64,000 nucleotides of DNA from an uncultured Pelagibacteraceae bacterium (GCA_902617895.1 CACMYJ010000001.1:182666-246665); one strand, 5' to 3'. Shown: positions 28,195-38,266, numbered from the stretch's first letter. Notes: generated from the sequence alone by a model not told the origin. Numbers and translations are program-made.

Positions 28195-28745
28195 TGAATA
28201 ATATAACCCGCCTTGGAACTCTTTATGAAATTCTCATCACTAAAAATATTATTTATTTTTTTTCTTAATCTATAAATATGTGTCTCTACTGTATGAGTTT
28301 CTAATTTTGAATTATGTCCCCACACTTCTGTTTGTAATTTACTAATTTTTACAGGTTTTTTTGAATTATACAAAAAAATTATAATGTTTGCCTCTCGTTC
28401 AGTTAAATTAATACTATTTTTTTTATTAAAGATTTTTCTTGAATTTAAATTTAGTTTGTAAGTCCCAATATCTATTTGTGATTGTTGGTTATATTTTTTT
28501 TTTAAAAATTTTATATTAATAAGTTCAACTAATTTATTTATATGAATTGGAAACTTATCAATTAAGATTTGGTTTTCAATATTTTGTTTTTTGACTGATA
28601 TAACAATATAGTTTTCTAATGTTTTAAAATTAAGATCAGTTAATTTTTTTACATTAAGTAAACTAAAATTAATGTGACTTTCTAATTCAGTAAGTATTTC
28701 GAATAAAATTTTAAAATCATAGATTACTAAAGTTTGATTATTCAT
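28191..28745 (-). CDS. OmpR/PhoB-type winged-helix regulator with degenerate N-terminal domain
   Basis: The C-terminal 90 residues are a clear OmpR-type DNA-binding domain (NLTEREANIIIFLYNSKKP, then VETHIYRLRKKINNIF, ending SSKAGYIIQ). The N-terminal part is short and lacks the acidic pocket and phosphoacceptor Asp expected of a receiver domain, so it is unlikely to be a classical phosphorylated regulator. I choose the start at 28745 (MNNQTLVIYD) because it leaves 14 bases to the divergent L,D-transpeptidase; an in-frame ATG at 28766 would overlap that gene's start. Its target is unknown; the transpeptidase is the obvious candidate. Confidence 0.75.
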   Translation of the reverse strand: MNNQTLVIYDFKILFEILTELESHINFSLLNVKKLTDLNFKTLENYIVISVKKQNIENQILIDKFPIHINKLVELINIKFLKKKYNQQSQIDIGTYKLNLNSRKIFNKKNSINLTEREANIIIFLYNSKKPVKISKLQTEVWGHNSKLETHTVETHIYRLRKKINNIFSDENFIKSSKAGYIIQ

Positions 28746-28759
28746 ATATAACAAAGAAT

Positions 28760-29263
28760 ATGACAATTATTTTAAAAAATAAAGTAACTCTTCTTTATGA
28801 TGATTTTATTTTCAAATGCTCAATTGGTAAAAATGGATTGGCTAAAAGTAAGGTTGAAGGAGACAAAAAAACCCCTATTGGAACATTTTCTTTAGGTAAT
28901 TTACTCTATAGAAATGATCGTAATTCTCGACCCTTAACAAAATTAAAATGCATACCTATTAAGAAAAATATGAGCTGGTGTGATGATATTAAAAGTAAAA
29001 AATACTACAATAAGTTAATTAAGGTTAAAAAAAACCTTCATCATGAAAAATTATATAGAAGGGACTATAAATACGATTTTATAATCCCAATTAATTATAA
29101 TACTAGAAAAACTAAAATTGGTGCTGGAAGCGCAATTTTCATGCATTTAACAAAAAAATATAATCCAACTGCTGGATGCATAGCACTTCAAAAAAAAGAT
29201 TTTCTGATTTTATTAAGACTCATCAATAAAAATACAAAAATTAAGATAGCTCAGCCTCTTTGA
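28760..29263 (+). CDS. L,D-transpeptidase (YkuD-type catalytic domain)
   Basis: The 167-residue protein contains the YkuD active-site region: His near residue 129 in SAIFMHLTKKY and the catalytic Cys at residue 140 in PTAGCIALQ, spaced as in L,D-transpeptidases. Early GDKKTPIGTFSLG is also typical of the family. Such enzymes form 3-3 peptidoglycan crosslinks or attach proteins to peptidoglycan. No clear signal peptide is seen from this start. It is divergent from a degenerate regulator and its end overlaps the convergent yggS by 13 bases. Confidence 0.85.
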   Translation: MTIILKNKVTLLYDDFIFKCSIGKNGLAKSKVEGDKKTPIGTFSLGNLLYRNDRNSRPLTKLKCIPIKKNMSWCDDIKSKKYYNKLIKVKKNLHHEKLYRRDYKYDFIIPINYNTRKTKIGAGSAIFMHLTKKYNPTAGCIALQKKDFLILLRLINKNTKIKIAQPL

Positions 29264-29913
29264 CCAAATATATTAGATCCAATTCTTAAATACGTTGACT
29301 TATACTCTATTGCGTTTAAATAATCTGATGACATTCCCATACTTAATTCCTTTAGATTGATTATTGCATTAAGTTCACTCATTTGAGAAAAATATTTAGT
29401 AGAGTCCTCGTCAAATGGAGGAATACACATAATTCCTATTATGTTAAGACCTAAATCTTTTGAAAAATTATAAAAATCTAATAAGTTTTCTTTTATAATT
29501 CCAGATTTTTGACTTTCATTTCCTAAATTTATTTGAATAAAAATTTTGGGTTTAACATTTTGTTTAGCTTGTTCTTCTGCAATTTTTTTTGCTAATTTTT
29601 CATTATCTAGTGAGTGTATATAATCAAAAATTTTTACAGCAAATTTGACTTTATTTGTTTGAAGTTTTCCAATCAAATGTAAACGGATATGTTTATTTTG
29701 ATGTATGATATCTGTCCATTTTTCAATTGCTTCTTGAACTTTATTTTCACCAAAATCTAAATGACCATATTGAATTAGTGGTAAAATGTGATCTATTTTA
29801 AAAGTTTTAGAAACTGCTATTATTTTAGGTATTCTACTTTTTTCTTTTAATTCTAATAATTTTGAATTGATTAAGCTTTGAATTGATATTAAATTTTTAA
29901 CTGTTTCATGCAT
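29251..29913 (-). CDS. yggS: YggS-family pyridoxal-phosphate-binding protein (PLPBP)
   Basis: PLPBP proteins bind pyridoxal phosphate and help keep vitamin B6 and amino-acid pools in balance. The 220-residue protein has the PLP Lys at about residue 36 in IPKIIAVSKTF and the family motifs HLDFGENKVQEAIEKW, HLIGKLQTNKVKFAV and LSMGMSSDYLNAIEYKSTYLRIGSNIFG. Its start overlaps the divergent ThiE-like gene by 6 bases, so both promoters must lie inside the neighbouring coding sequence. Confidence 0.93.
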   Translation of the reverse strand: MHETVKNLISIQSLINSKLLELKEKSRIPKIIAVSKTFKIDHILPLIQYGHLDFGENKVQEAIEKWTDIIHQNKHIRLHLIGKLQTNKVKFAVKIFDYIHSLDNEKLAKKIAEEQAKQNVKPKIFIQINLGNESQKSGIIKENLLDFYNFSKDLGLNIIGIMCIPPFDEDSTKYFSQMSELNAIINLKELSMGMSSDYLNAIEYKSTYLRIGSNIFGQRG

Positions 29914-30435
29914 AAAAAGTTTCTTAAACTATATTACTTTATAGAGGAATTTAAAAAAAGTATCATTGATAAACAAAGTAAAAATACTGCGATAATTTAT
30001 AGAAATTACAAAAAAAATTACGAAATAAATCAGATTATTTCTATAAGAGATTATTGTAGAAAGAAAAATATTAAGTTTTATTTATCAAATAATGTCAAAT
30101 TGTCTATCAATTTAGATTTAGATGGTGCTTATTTGCCGTCATTTAATCAGACCTTTTCTCATTTAAATTATAATTTTAAAAAGAATTTTGTACTTATCGG
30201 ATCAGCTCATAATTTGAGAGAAATCAGAATAAAAGAAAGACAAAAGGTGAAAGAAATTTTTTTGTCTTCGTTATTTAAAAATAATGGAAATTTTTTAGGT
30301 TTAAATAAATTTAATCTTTTATCAAATTATTCTAAAAAAGATGTCATTGCTTTAGGTGGTATTTCAAAGGACAATATTAAATTGATAAATCTTACAAAAT
30401 CTATTGGATTTGCTGGAATTTCTTATTTTAAATAA
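29908..30435 (+). CDS. ThiE/TenI-like thiamine phosphate synthase family protein
   Basis: The 175-residue protein follows the ThiE/TenI pattern in weak form: LDGAYLPSFNQT (family: DGvHLgq), LIGSAHNLREI, EIFLSSLFKNNGNFLGLNKFNLL, and a phosphate-binding end DVIALGGISKDN ... GFAGISYF. ThiE joins the pyrimidine and thiazole halves of thiamine. Several expected pyrophosphate- and Mg-binding residues are not obvious, so it may be a divergent TenI-like protein. It is divergent from yggS, an arrangement seen in other alphaproteobacteria. A strong terminator follows. Confidence 0.6.
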   Translation: MHKKFLKLYYFIEEFKKSIIDKQSKNTAIIYRNYKKNYEINQIISIRDYCRKKNIKFYLSNNVKLSINLDLDGAYLPSFNQTFSHLNYNFKKNFVLIGSAHNLREIRIKERQKVKEIFLSSLFKNNGNFLGLNKFNLLSNYSKKDVIALGGISKDNIKLINLTKSIGFAGISYFK

Positions 30436-30465
30436 AAAAAAGGCCCCTTAAAGGGGCCCTTTTTA
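30434..30465. terminator. Bidirectional intrinsic terminator between ThiE-like gene and porin
   Basis: A GC-rich inverted repeat GGCCCCTT / AAGGGGCC (30442-30449 and 30451-30458) is flanked by an A-run on one side and a T-run on the other. It can therefore terminate transcripts from both convergent genes. It is the strongest hairpin visible in the window. Confidence 0.9.
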
Positions 30466-30483
30466 CAAAATTTGATTCTTTAA

Positions 30484-31428
30484 TTAGAATGCAAATGAGA
30501 AATTAACTTCATAACCAGAGTTATCTGCAGTCGCAGTTCCAGCTACGTTATCAATTGTTGAGTGAGTTCCTGAAATAGTCATTCCACCAGAAGTATAAGA
30601 GAAACTTATACCTGTAGCTTCCTGATCATTTGTACCAGACTCAAAATCAATTTCTGATACGTTGTACGAAATTGATAGATCATCACTTACAGCATATGAA
30701 ATACCCATAGCTGTAAAGTCTTCGTCTTGAGAAGCAGTACCAGAATCAGTTTCATTTAATTGGTAACCGACTGAGATTGCACCCATTGTGTATACAGCAG
30801 CAAATGCAGTTAAGTCAGCTTTACCAGTGATACCAGTTGTAGGTTGGTTATTGTTTTCACCCATTGCAGCATAGACAGATAAACCTTCGATACCTGTGTA
30901 CAATGCACCAATTTCAGTTGAACTTTCAACAACACCTGGTCCACCTGATGGTGTGTAAGATGCTTTAATCGCTAAACCATCCATTGCAGTGTAGTCGTAT
31001 ACAAATCTGTTAGCAGAGCTAGCAGCATTTGCAGCACCCGCAGCTGTTCCAGCTGTAGCAGTACCATGAGCTTCCTCGTTCGCAGTAGGAGTTACGTCAT
31101 CCCATGCACCGATAGGTCCTGAAGTACCTGAACCAGAGAATGTTAATTTACCCATGTCACCTGTGTCGATAGTTATACTTCTATCGTCAAGTGCACCATT
31201 GTCTAATTCAAATGCAGTTGAAACTGTGAAACCGTTATCCATTTCACCACTTGCTGCAAAACTAATTGAATCAGTCATTGACCAACCATTACCCAAGTTT
31301 GAGTTATCTTCTCCATTAAAGAAGATAGAAGTAGCGCCTGATACACTTAGAGTTGCTGCTTGCGCAGAACCCGCTGTTACCAATGCAGTACCTAATGCTG
31401 TCAATCCTATTTTTTTTAGATTGTTCAT
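30484..31428 (-). CDS. Outer-membrane porin
   Basis: From the chosen ATG at 31428 the 314-residue protein has a signal peptide (MNNLKKIGLTALGTALVTAG then SAQA). A Gly/Ser/Thr-rich beta-barrel sequence follows with alternating hydrophobic strands, ending in the terminal Phe of outer-membrane proteins (YEVNFSFAF). An in-frame ATG at 31464 would add an unlikely leader. AAAGG lies just upstream of the chosen ATG. Composition is richer in Ala/Gly and in GC than neighbours, as expected for an abundant porin. It would admit small nutrients through the outer membrane. Confidence 0.9.
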   Translation of the reverse strand: MNNLKKIGLTALGTALVTAGSAQAATLSVSGATSIFFNGEDNSNLGNGWSMTDSISFAASGEMDNGFTVSTAFELDNGALDDRSITIDTGDMGKLTFSGSGTSGPIGAWDDVTPTANEEAHGTATAGTAAGAANAASSANRFVYDYTAMDGLAIKASYTPSGGPGVVESSTEIGALYTGIEGLSVYAAMGENNNQPTTGITGKADLTAFAAVYTMGAISVGYQLNETDSGTASQDEDFTAMGISYAVSDDLSISYNVSEIDFESGTNDQEATGISFSYTSGGMTISGTHSTIDNVAGTATADNSGYEVNFSFAF

Positions 31429-31529
31429 ATTATTACCTTTCGTTAATTGTTTAATATTAAACATGCTATATCTATCAATTTTCCTTAATTTTTATGACTT
31501 AATGTCAGTTTTAGAGCTATTTTTTACAA

Positions 31530-31553
31530 TAGTGTTGTATATTTACATCACTA
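31530..31553. promoter_or_regulatory. Operator-like imperfect palindrome in the porin/DUF3576 divergent region
   Basis: The 218-base gap between the divergent porin and DUF3576 starts contains arms TAGTGtTGTA and TACAtCACTA separated by 4 bases (TATT), symmetric about 31541/31542. Of ten arm positions nine are complementary. The length and symmetry fit a dimeric repressor or activator site. No regulator is identified and no matching second copy was noticed in the window. The rest of the gap is plain AT-rich sequence. Confidence 0.4.
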
Positions 31554-31646
31554 AAAACGTTAAATTAATTAAGATTTTGAGCATTTTCAAAAAAAATCTT
31601 TTAATTATAATGTTTTTTCATCTATTAATTATTTTTAAGACAAATT

Positions 31647-32228
31647 ATGCCAAATATTTTGAAATTTCGAATCATAAATTTTTTACTAATTACACTATTT
31701 GCACTTTCCTCGTGTAAAACTATAGAAAACTTACCTGGTGGTGATGCACGAAAGAACCCTCCAAATCCGAAACTAAGAGTCAAAAAAAACCTTGAGGAGG
31801 GAAGAGGTTTTAGACTAGACAACATGGTGGGTGGTAAAGCTGGAAAAGGTGGAGATTTTATGTTTGCTAGCGCAAACGAGCTTTGGAAAGCTTCTTTAGA
31901 TACCTTGGACTTTATGCCACTTTCATCAGTAAATTACAGTGGAGGGATAATTGTTACAGACTGGTATTCAGACGGAAATAATCTTGATGAGTCTGTTAAA
32001 ATAAGTATTAGGTTTTTAACTAATGAGGTAAGAACTGATGCGTTGGATATAAAAGTTTTTTATAAAAAATGTAATCAAGTTGCTAACTGCAAAATCGAAC
32101 AAAAAACTGGATCACTAGTTGCAGAATTAAAAAAAGAAATTTTAAGTAAAGCTGCTATTTATAAAAAACAAAGTAAAGATAAAAACTTCAAGCCTTACAC
32201 AGGTAAAGCAGTCGATATTACGAAATAG
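31647..32228 (+). CDS. DUF3576 lipoprotein
   Basis: The 193-residue protein has a lipoprotein signal with lipobox LSSC (Cys near residue 23). A Pro/Lys-rich linker and the DUF3576 body follow ([30 protein letters not shown]). This family commonly sits directly upstream of leuS and lptE in alphaproteobacteria, as it does here (14 bases before leuS). The function is unknown; an envelope role is likely from the lipid anchor and the LptE neighbourhood. Confidence 0.85.
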   Translation: MPNILKFRIINFLLITLFALSSCKTIENLPGGDARKNPPNPKLRVKKNLEEGRGFRLDNMVGGKAGKGGDFMFASANELWKASLDTLDFMPLSSVNYSGGIIVTDWYSDGNNLDESVKISIRFLTNEVRTDALDIKVFYKKCNQVANCKIEQKTGSLVAELKKEILSKAAIYKKQSKDKNFKPYTGKAVDITK

Positions 32229-32242
32229 ATTTTATAATAACA

Positions 32243-34792
32243 GTGACTTCTTCAGAAAGATACAATTTTAAGACTATAGAGGAAAAATGGCAAAAAAAGT
32301 GGCGTAACACCAAGGCTTTTTCAAGTAAAATTGATACTTCAAAACAAAAATTTTATTGTTTGGAAATGTTTCCTTATCCATCAGGAAAAATTCACATGGG
32401 ACATGTAAGAAATTACACAATTGGAGACGTGTTATCTAGATATAAATCATTAAAAGGTTTCAATGTAATGCATCCAATGGGATGGGATGCTTTTGGAATG
32501 CCAGCTGAAAATGCTGCGCGTGAAAATAATTTAGATCCAAAAGATTGGACTAATAAAAATATTCTAACAATGAAAAGTCAATTAAAGAAGCTTGGACTTT
32601 CAATTGATTGGGATAGAGAAATTTCTACATGTTCAGAAGAATACTACACACATCAACAATTATTTTTTTTAGAGTTATATGAAAAAGGATTAGTTTATAG
32701 AAAAGAAAACTATGTAAATTGGGATCCAGTTGATCAAACCGTTCTTGCTAACGAACAGGTTATTGATGGTAAAGGCTGGAGATCAGGGGCTACAGTCGAG
32801 AGGAAAAAACTTAATCAATGGTTTTTTAAAATCTCAGAGTTTTCACAAGAACTACTGGATGATTTAGAAAAATTAAATGAGTGGCCGAATAAGGTCAAAG
32901 TAATGCAAAAAAACTGGATAGGTAAATCTTTTGGATGTGAAATAGCGTTTAAAACTGAAGGAGATTTACCAATTGATGAAATAAAGTGTTTCACAACAAG
33001 ACCCGATACTTTGTTTGGTTTTTCATTTTTAGCTCTTTCAGTTGATCATGAAATTTCAAAATATTTTTTAAAAAATAAAAAGTTTCAAGAATTTAAAAAA
33101 GAGTGTCAAAAAACTGGAACTACTGAGGAAGCGCTTGCAATAGGTGATAAAATTGGATTTAGAACAAATTTAATGGCAATAAATCCATTGAAGCCAAGCG
33201 AAAAAGTCCCTGTTTTCTTTGCAAACTTTGTTTTAATGGATTATGGATTTGGAGCTGTTTTCGGATGCCCAGCTCACGATCAAAGAGATTTTGATTTTGC
33301 AACAAAATATAATCTTGATATTAAAACTGTAGTAAGACCTGAGGAAGAAAATGAGAGCTTTAAAGTAAAAAACGAGGCATATACAGGATCGGGTATAATA
33401 GTAAATTCGGAATTTTTAAATGGTCTAAAAGTTCCTGAGGAATCAATTTCTAAGACAATTGATATTTTAGAGAGAAAAAAAATTGGAAAGAAACAAGTTA
33501 ATTTTAGACTTAAAGATTGGGGTGTTTCTAGACAGCGTTATTGGGGTTGTCCAATACCTATTGCATATGATGAGGATGGGAACGTAATTACAATTCCAAA
33601 AAAGAATTTACCAGTTAGACTACCAGAAAATGTTGATTTAAACAGTAAAGGTAATCCATTGGACTCACAATCTGACTGGAAAAATGTAATAATTGATGGA
33701 AAACAATATACTAGAGAGACAGATACACTTGATACTTTCGTCTGTTCCTCTTGGTACTATCTTAGATTCTGTTCACCAAAAGAACCTGGATATGGTTACA
33801 AAAATGAGGATATTAATTATTGGATGCCTGTCGATCAATACATTGGAGGAGTAGAGCATGCTATTCTTCATCTTTTGTATTCTCGTTTCTTTACAAAAGC
33901 TCTTGGTTATAAGAATAAAAATTTTTCATTTAAAGAACCATTTAAGGGATTGTTTACTCAAGGTATGGTATGTCATGAGACTTATAAAGATCAAGAAAAT
34001 AATTGGATTAGCCCTGAAGAGATAGAGTTAATAAAAGGTCAATTTTATAAAAAAGGTGAACCAAATAATAAAATAATTGTCGGTCCATCTGAGTCAATGT
34101 CTAAATCAAAAAAAAACGTCATAGATCCAGAAAATATTATAAATAATTATGGTGCTGATGCAGTAAGACTATTTATATTGTCGGATAGTCCACCTGAAAA
34201 AGATGTACAATGGTCAGACCAAGGGATGACTGCTTCATACAAATTTTTACTTAAGCTATGGACACTTCACCAAAAAATAAAAAATAAAATTAAGATAGAA
34301 AGTAAAAAAGGAAATGAAAAATTAGATAAATTTACCAATCAAATGATTAGTAAAATTACCAATAATCTTGAAAATTTTAATTATAATGTGATCATAGCTA
34401 ATATTTATGAAATATATAATTTTTTAAATAAGGAAATTGAAAATGATATTGATAATAAATTATTAAAAGAAAGTTATATCAAAATCTTAGTGCTAATATC
34501 ACCTGCAATACCTCACTATAGCCACGAGTGTTTGGAAGATCTGGGATATGTTGAGTCATTACATTGGCCTGCAGTAGATAAGAAACAGTTAAATGAAAAT
34601 AAGGTCGATTACGTTATTCAAATAAATGGTAAAAAAAGGGCAATTTTAAAGGAAAATAGAGACATCGATCAAGAAACACTTTTATCTATGTTAAAAAAGA
34701 ATAAGTTATCTAATAAATATTTAGAAAACAAATCAATTAAAAAAATAATATTTGTGAAGAACAGATTAATGAATGTACTGCTAAATGAATAA
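32243..34792 (+). CDS. leuS: Leucyl-tRNA synthetase
   Basis: This class I synthetase charges tRNA-Leu. The 849-residue protein starts at a GTG ([20 protein letters not shown]). It has the HIGH-type motif [19 protein letters not shown] near residue 45, the CP1 editing domain with [11 protein letters not shown], the WYYLRF core, and the KMSKS loop [17 protein letters not shown] near residue 620. It overlaps the next gene by 8 bases. Confidence 0.97.
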   Translation: MTSSERYNFKTIEEKWQKKWRNTKAFSSKIDTSKQKFYCLEMFPYPSGKIHMGHVRNYTIGDVLSRYKSLKGFNVMHPMGWDAFGMPAENAARENNLDPKDWTNKNILTMKSQLKKLGLSIDWDREISTCSEEYYTHQQLFFLELYEKGLVYRKENYVNWDPVDQTVLANEQVIDGKGWRSGATVERKKLNQWFFKISEFSQELLDDLEKLNEWPNKVKVMQKNWIGKSFGCEIAFKTEGDLPIDEIKCFTTRPDTLFGFSFLALSVDHEISKYFLKNKKFQEFKKECQKTGTTEEALAIGDKIGFRTNLMAINPLKPSEKVPVFFANFVLMDYGFGAVFGCPAHDQRDFDFATKYNLDIKTVVRPEEENESFKVKNEAYTGSGIIVNSEFLNGLKVPEESISKTIDILERKKIGKKQVNFRLKDWGVSRQRYWGCPIPIAYDEDGNVITIPKKNLPVRLPENVDLNSKGNPLDSQSDWKNVIIDGKQYTRETDTLDTFVCSSWYYLRFCSPKEPGYGYKNEDINYWMPVDQYIGGVEHAILHLLYSRFFTKALGYKNKNFSFKEPFKGLFTQGMVCHETYKDQENNWISPEEIELIKGQFYKKGEPNNKIIVGPSESMSKSKKNVIDPENIINNYGADAVRLFILSDSPPEKDVQWSDQGMTASYKFLLKLWTLHQKIKNKIKIESKKGNEKLDKFTNQMISKITNNLENFNYNVIIANIYEIYNFLNKEIENDIDNKLLKESYIKILVLISPAIPHYSHECLEDLGYVESLHWPAVDKKQLNENKVDYVIQINGKKRAILKENRDIDQETLLSMLKKNKLSNKYLENKSIKKIIFVKNRLMNVLLNE

Positions 34793-35984
34793 AATTTTTT
34801 CAAAAATAATAACAATTGCTTTTATTTTTGTTACAACTTCATGCTCGTACAAACCAATATTTTCTGAGAAAAATTATAATTTTCAAATTGATGAACTTAT
34901 TTTATCTGGTGATGAAGATGTAAATAGAGTCATTGACAGACAATTAAGTATGATTAAAAAAAGCCAAAATTTAAATAATGAGAATTTTTCTGTAATTATA
35001 AACTCAATTAAAAATAAAGGAATAATTTCTAATGATAGTAAAGGTGACCCTTTAAAATTTGAGATTAGTATTAATGTTAATTACAAAATTTTAGAAAATG
35101 GTCAAATAATTTTAGAAAGGGATATAGAGAAAAGTAATATTTTTAATAATAAATCTGATAAATTTGAGCTAGATCAAGATGAATTTATATTAAGTTTATT
35201 TACAAAATCACTTTTTGAGACTGATAAAATAATTATTATTTCAAGAGGTTCTGATAAATTATTTAATTTAATAAGTGAAATTTTGGAAAAAGAAACAATC
35301 GAAACTAAAATTATAATTAAATCTGCAAATCTTGAAAAAAAATCAAAACTCCGAAATTTATTTGAGAAGGAAAAAAGAATAATTTGTACACCAGTTTATG
35401 ATGACGATATACGTTCTTTGAGCTCTATTATAAATAGTTTTTTGAGAGATCAAAAATTTAATTTATCTCAAGAAATCAAAAATATACTTATAGAAAGATC
35501 AAAAGGGGATAGAATTAATTTGAAAAATGAATTGTTAAAATTGAAAAGTTTATCAATTAGCAAGAATAAATTGAGCACGGAGGACGTGATTAAACTTTCA
35601 AATCTTGCAGAAAATTATAGTGTATTTGAATTATCTGATAATTATTTAGCTAAAAATTCAAAAAAAGTTTCTAATATTCTTAATGAAAATAATTATTCTT
35701 CTGAAGACTGCATATTAATTATAAGAACTATACTAAATAAGTCTAAAAGACTTTTGAAAATAAGAACTGAGGCAGATAATAATTCAAATATTGATCAAGT
35801 TATATCTACCTTCAAACCTCCTATATTTTGGAAAGAGAAAGATATTATCAAAAAACAGGCTCAATCATGGTCAACCCACGAGGTGAGAGAAATAATATAT
35901 AAAATTAATGATTTGGAAGCCCTAGTTAAGAAAAATACAACAAATTCGATGCTTTTCGTCTCTAATTTTGTGAGTAATTACTAG
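34785..35984 (+). CDS. LptE-HolA fusion: truncated LPS-assembly lipoprotein joined in frame to truncated DNA polymerase III delta
   Basis: One 399-codon frame holds two unrelated parts. Residues 1 to about 131 are LptE-like: lipoprotein signal with lipobox TTSC (Cys20), SYKPIF, and the [22 protein letters not shown] strand ending at [11 protein letters not shown]. LptE normally continues for some 30 residues. From about residue 132 the sequence is HolA (clamp-loader delta): [54 protein letters not shown], and the C-terminal collar. The first 60 or so HolA residues are missing. Normally lptE and holA are adjacent separate genes downstream of leuS, so an in-frame deletion around base 35175 explains the ORF. 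As read, a signal peptide would export a polymerase subunit. Confidence 0.75.
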   Translation: MNKIFSKIITIAFIFVTTSCSYKPIFSEKNYNFQIDELILSGDEDVNRVIDRQLSMIKKSQNLNNENFSVIINSIKNKGIISNDSKGDPLKFEISINVNYKILENGQIILERDIEKSNIFNNKSDKFELDQDEFILSLFTKSLFETDKIIIISRGSDKLFNLISEILEKETIETKIIIKSANLEKKSKLRNLFEKEKRIICTPVYDDDIRSLSSIINSFLRDQKFNLSQEIKNILIERSKGDRINLKNELLKLKSLSISKNKLSTEDVIKLSNLAENYSVFELSDNYLAKNSKKVSNILNENNYSSEDCILIIRTILNKSKRLLKIRTEADNNSNIDQVISTFKPPIFWKEKDIIKKQAQSWSTHEVREIIYKINDLEALVKKNTTNSMLFVSNFVSNY

Positions 35985-36832
35985 TAATTTTGTTTAATAA
36001 TCTCCACTAATCTATCAAGCTGATCGGCCCCCTTATACTCTAAACTGATAGTTCCAGAGTTATTTCTTTTATTCTTTACAAAAACTCTCATTCCGATTTT
36101 ATCTGTTAACTCTTCTTCAAGACTTACAATATTTGGATCTTTTTTCTTTGAAGTACTATTAGAACTAGATTTTAATATTCTTACCAAATTTTCAGTTTGT
36201 CTAACTGATAATTTTTTTAAAATAATTTTCTTCGCCAAATAAAGAGCATTATCTAATCCAACCAAAATCTTTGCATGGCCCTGAGATAATTTTTCTTGAA
36301 TTATTAATTCTATTATTTCTTGTGGCAGATTTAAAAGTCTCAAACAATTAGATATATGTGCTCTACTTTTGCCGATAAATTTTGATACTTTTTCTTGGTC
36401 ATATCTAAATTCATCTATTAATCTTTTATAACCTTCAGCTTCCTCAATTGGATTTAAATCTTTTCTTTGAACATTTTCGACAATTGCAAGTTCTAATGAT
36501 TTAAGATTGTCTACATTAATTACAACTACAGGCACTTCATGTAGCCCTGCATATTGTGCTGCCTGCCATCTTCTTTCTCCAGCTATTATTTCAAATTTAT
36601 TTTCTTCATCAGATGATGGTCTTACAATGATAGGTTGGATAATACCATTTTCTCTTATAGAGTTAGTTAATTCCTCTAGACTAACTTCGTCAAATTTTTT
36701 TCTAGGTTGATACTTATTTCTAACTAGTGAACTTATTGAAATATTTTTTTTATCATCAATTTTTTCACTATCACCTATTAAGGAAGACAATCCTCTTCCA
36801 AGTCCTTTTTTTGATTTAAACGGATTGATCAT
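35981..36832 (-). CDS. parB: Chromosome-partitioning protein ParB
   Basis: ParB is the CTPase that binds parS and spreads on DNA near the origin. The 283-residue protein shows the N-terminal GLGRGLSSLIG, the ParB/Srx CTP-binding motif FEIIAGERRWQAAQYAG, the helix-turn-helix (VSKFIGKSRAHISNCLRLL) and a C-terminal dimer domain. It overlaps parA by 4 bases. A perfect parS lies about 1.4 kb away in rsmG. Its end meets the LptE-HolA ORF, overlapping by 4 bases. Confidence 0.96.
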   Translation of the reverse strand: MINPFKSKKGLGRGLSSLIGDSEKIDDKKNISISSLVRNKYQPRKKFDEVSLEELTNSIRENGIIQPIIVRPSSDEENKFEIIAGERRWQAAQYAGLHEVPVVVINVDNLKSLELAIVENVQRKDLNPIEEAEGYKRLIDEFRYDQEKVSKFIGKSRAHISNCLRLLNLPQEIIELIIQEKLSQGHAKILVGLDNALYLAKKIILKKLSVRQTENLVRILKSSSNSTSKKKDPNIVSLEEELTDKIGMRVFVKNKRNNSGTISLEYKGADQLDRLVEIIKQNY

Positions 36833-37629
36833 GCTGCACTCTCCACTGGTTTATCTTGATTTAAAAATTCTTCTGTAAAACTGAAATATGCTCTGCTACC
36901 TGGACAGGTCTTATCATAAATAAGAACAGGAACGCCGTGTGAAGGAGCCTCCGATAGTCTGACATTTCGTGGTACAGCTGTAATATAAACTTTATCCTTA
37001 AAATAGTTTCTTGCCTCTGTTTCTACCTCACCTGATAATTTATTTCTCTTATCATACATAGTCAGAAGTATTCCTCTTATGTCTAAATTTGGATTTAGGT
37101 TTGACTTTATCCTTTCAATTGTTTTCATAAGCTGTGTCAGTCCCTCTAGAGCAAAGAATTCTGTCTGAAGAGGTACTACGAGAGCATCTGAAGCTACTAA
37201 AGCCATTATTGTTAGGAGGCTTAAAGATGGTGGGCAGTCAATTATGATATAATCATAAGATGGCCCAGAATTATTTAAAATCAATGCTAATTCGTCTTTT
37301 AATTTAAAGGCTCTCCGGCTGTCACCTGCTGTCTCCACCTCTAGACCTGATAAATCAACATTTGATGATATTAAATCTAAATTTTCAAAGCTAGTAGGCT
37401 GTATTACATCTGGAATTTTTTTATTTCCATTCAATACATTGTAAATTGTTTGATCAGAACTTGTTGTGTTAGATAATCCAAGGCCTGTCGTGGCATTGCC
37501 TTGTGGATCAAGATCAATTACAAGAATTTTTTTTCCTTTCATTGTTAAACCAGCAGCAAGATTGATGACAGTGGTTGTCTTACCAACTCCACCTTTTTGA
37601 TTTATAACCGAAATAATTTTTCTACTCAT
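36829..37629 (-). CDS. parA: Chromosome-partitioning ATPase ParA
   Basis: ParA is the DNA-binding ATPase that moves ParB-parS complexes. The 266-residue protein has the deviant Walker A KGGVGKTTTVINLA near the N-terminus, VIDLDPQGNATTGLG, and Walker B DYIIIDCPPSLSLL. It overlaps rsmG by 8 bases upstream and parB by 4 bases downstream; the order mnmG-rsmG-parA-parB is the classic origin-proximal block. Confidence 0.97.
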   Translation of the reverse strand: MSRKIISVINQKGGVGKTTTVINLAAGLTMKGKKILVIDLDPQGNATTGLGLSNTTSSDQTIYNVLNGNKKIPDVIQPTSFENLDLISSNVDLSGLEVETAGDSRRAFKLKDELALILNNSGPSYDYIIIDCPPSLSLLTIMALVASDALVVPLQTEFFALEGLTQLMKTIERIKSNLNPNLDIRGILLTMYDKRNKLSGEVETEARNYFKDKVYITAVPRNVRLSEAPSHGVPVLIYDKTCPGSRAYFSFTEEFLNQDKPVESAA

Positions 37630-38266
37630 ATTTTTTTTTTAAATTTGAAATTTTTACTACTGATGACTCTTCACTTGTTAAACTTTTCATTTCCTCGATG
37701 TCGAATTTCCATTTTGTGGAAACATCTTCCAAAATTTTTTTTCCACTCTTGCCTAAATACATGACTATGTATTTAAAATTTTTAAAATTCTTTGTTGCTA
37801 TATCAAAAATCACTGGCAAAGGTTTAAATGCTCGGCATATTATTACATCTGTTACTAAATTTTTCTCTTCGAAAATATTTTTTTGGTTAATTTCAGCTTC
37901 TAATTTGAACTTTTTTACCATCTCTTTCAAAAAATTGCTCTTATGAAAGCTCTTTTCATAAAAAATTAGCTTAAAACCTTGTCTTTTTGATTTCATTAAA
38001 ATACCCAAAACTATACTAGGAAGCCCTGCACCGGAGCCAAGATCAGTACATACTTTAATATCATTTTTATTAATAAATTCAATGGTTTGTGCGCTATCAT
38101 AAATATGCCTTGTATTTATTGACTTTTCTGTACTCAAACTTATCAAATTTATTTTCTTGTTTGTACTCAAAATTGACTGAGAATAGTCCTCCAACTCCTT
38201 AATTGTTTCACGTGAAACATTCGGAAGATAAATTTTTTCAGTTTTTATTAATTTCGAATCAATCAA
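37622..38266 (-). CDS. rsmG: 16S rRNA (guanine-527-N7)-methyltransferase
   Basis: RsmG methylates G527 of 16S rRNA with SAM. The 214-residue protein has the SAM-binding motif [18 protein letters not shown] near residue 70 and the family [10 protein letters not shown] segment. Near its N-terminus the codons for NVSRETIK contain a perfect parS site. It overlaps mnmG by 4 bases. Confidence 0.95.
   Translation of the reverse strand: MIDSKLIKTEKIYLPNVSRETIKELEDYSQSILSTNKKINLISLSTEKSINTRHIYDSAQTIEFINKNDIKVCTDLGSGAGLPSIVLGILMKSKRQGFKLIFYEKSFHKSNFLKEMVKKFKLEAEINQKNIFEEKNLVTDVIICRAFKPLPVIFDIATKNFKNFKYIVMYLGKSGKKILEDVSTKWKFDIEEMKSLTSEESSVVKISNLKKKYE
38204..38219. promoter_or_regulatory. parS centromere site (exact consensus)
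   Basis: The 16-base palindrome TGTTTCACGTGAAACA is identical to the bacterial parS consensus bound by ParB. It lies inside rsmG, about 1.4 kb from parB and 8.9 kb from the candidate replication origin. It encodes part of NVSRETI in RsmG. Confidence 0.93.
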
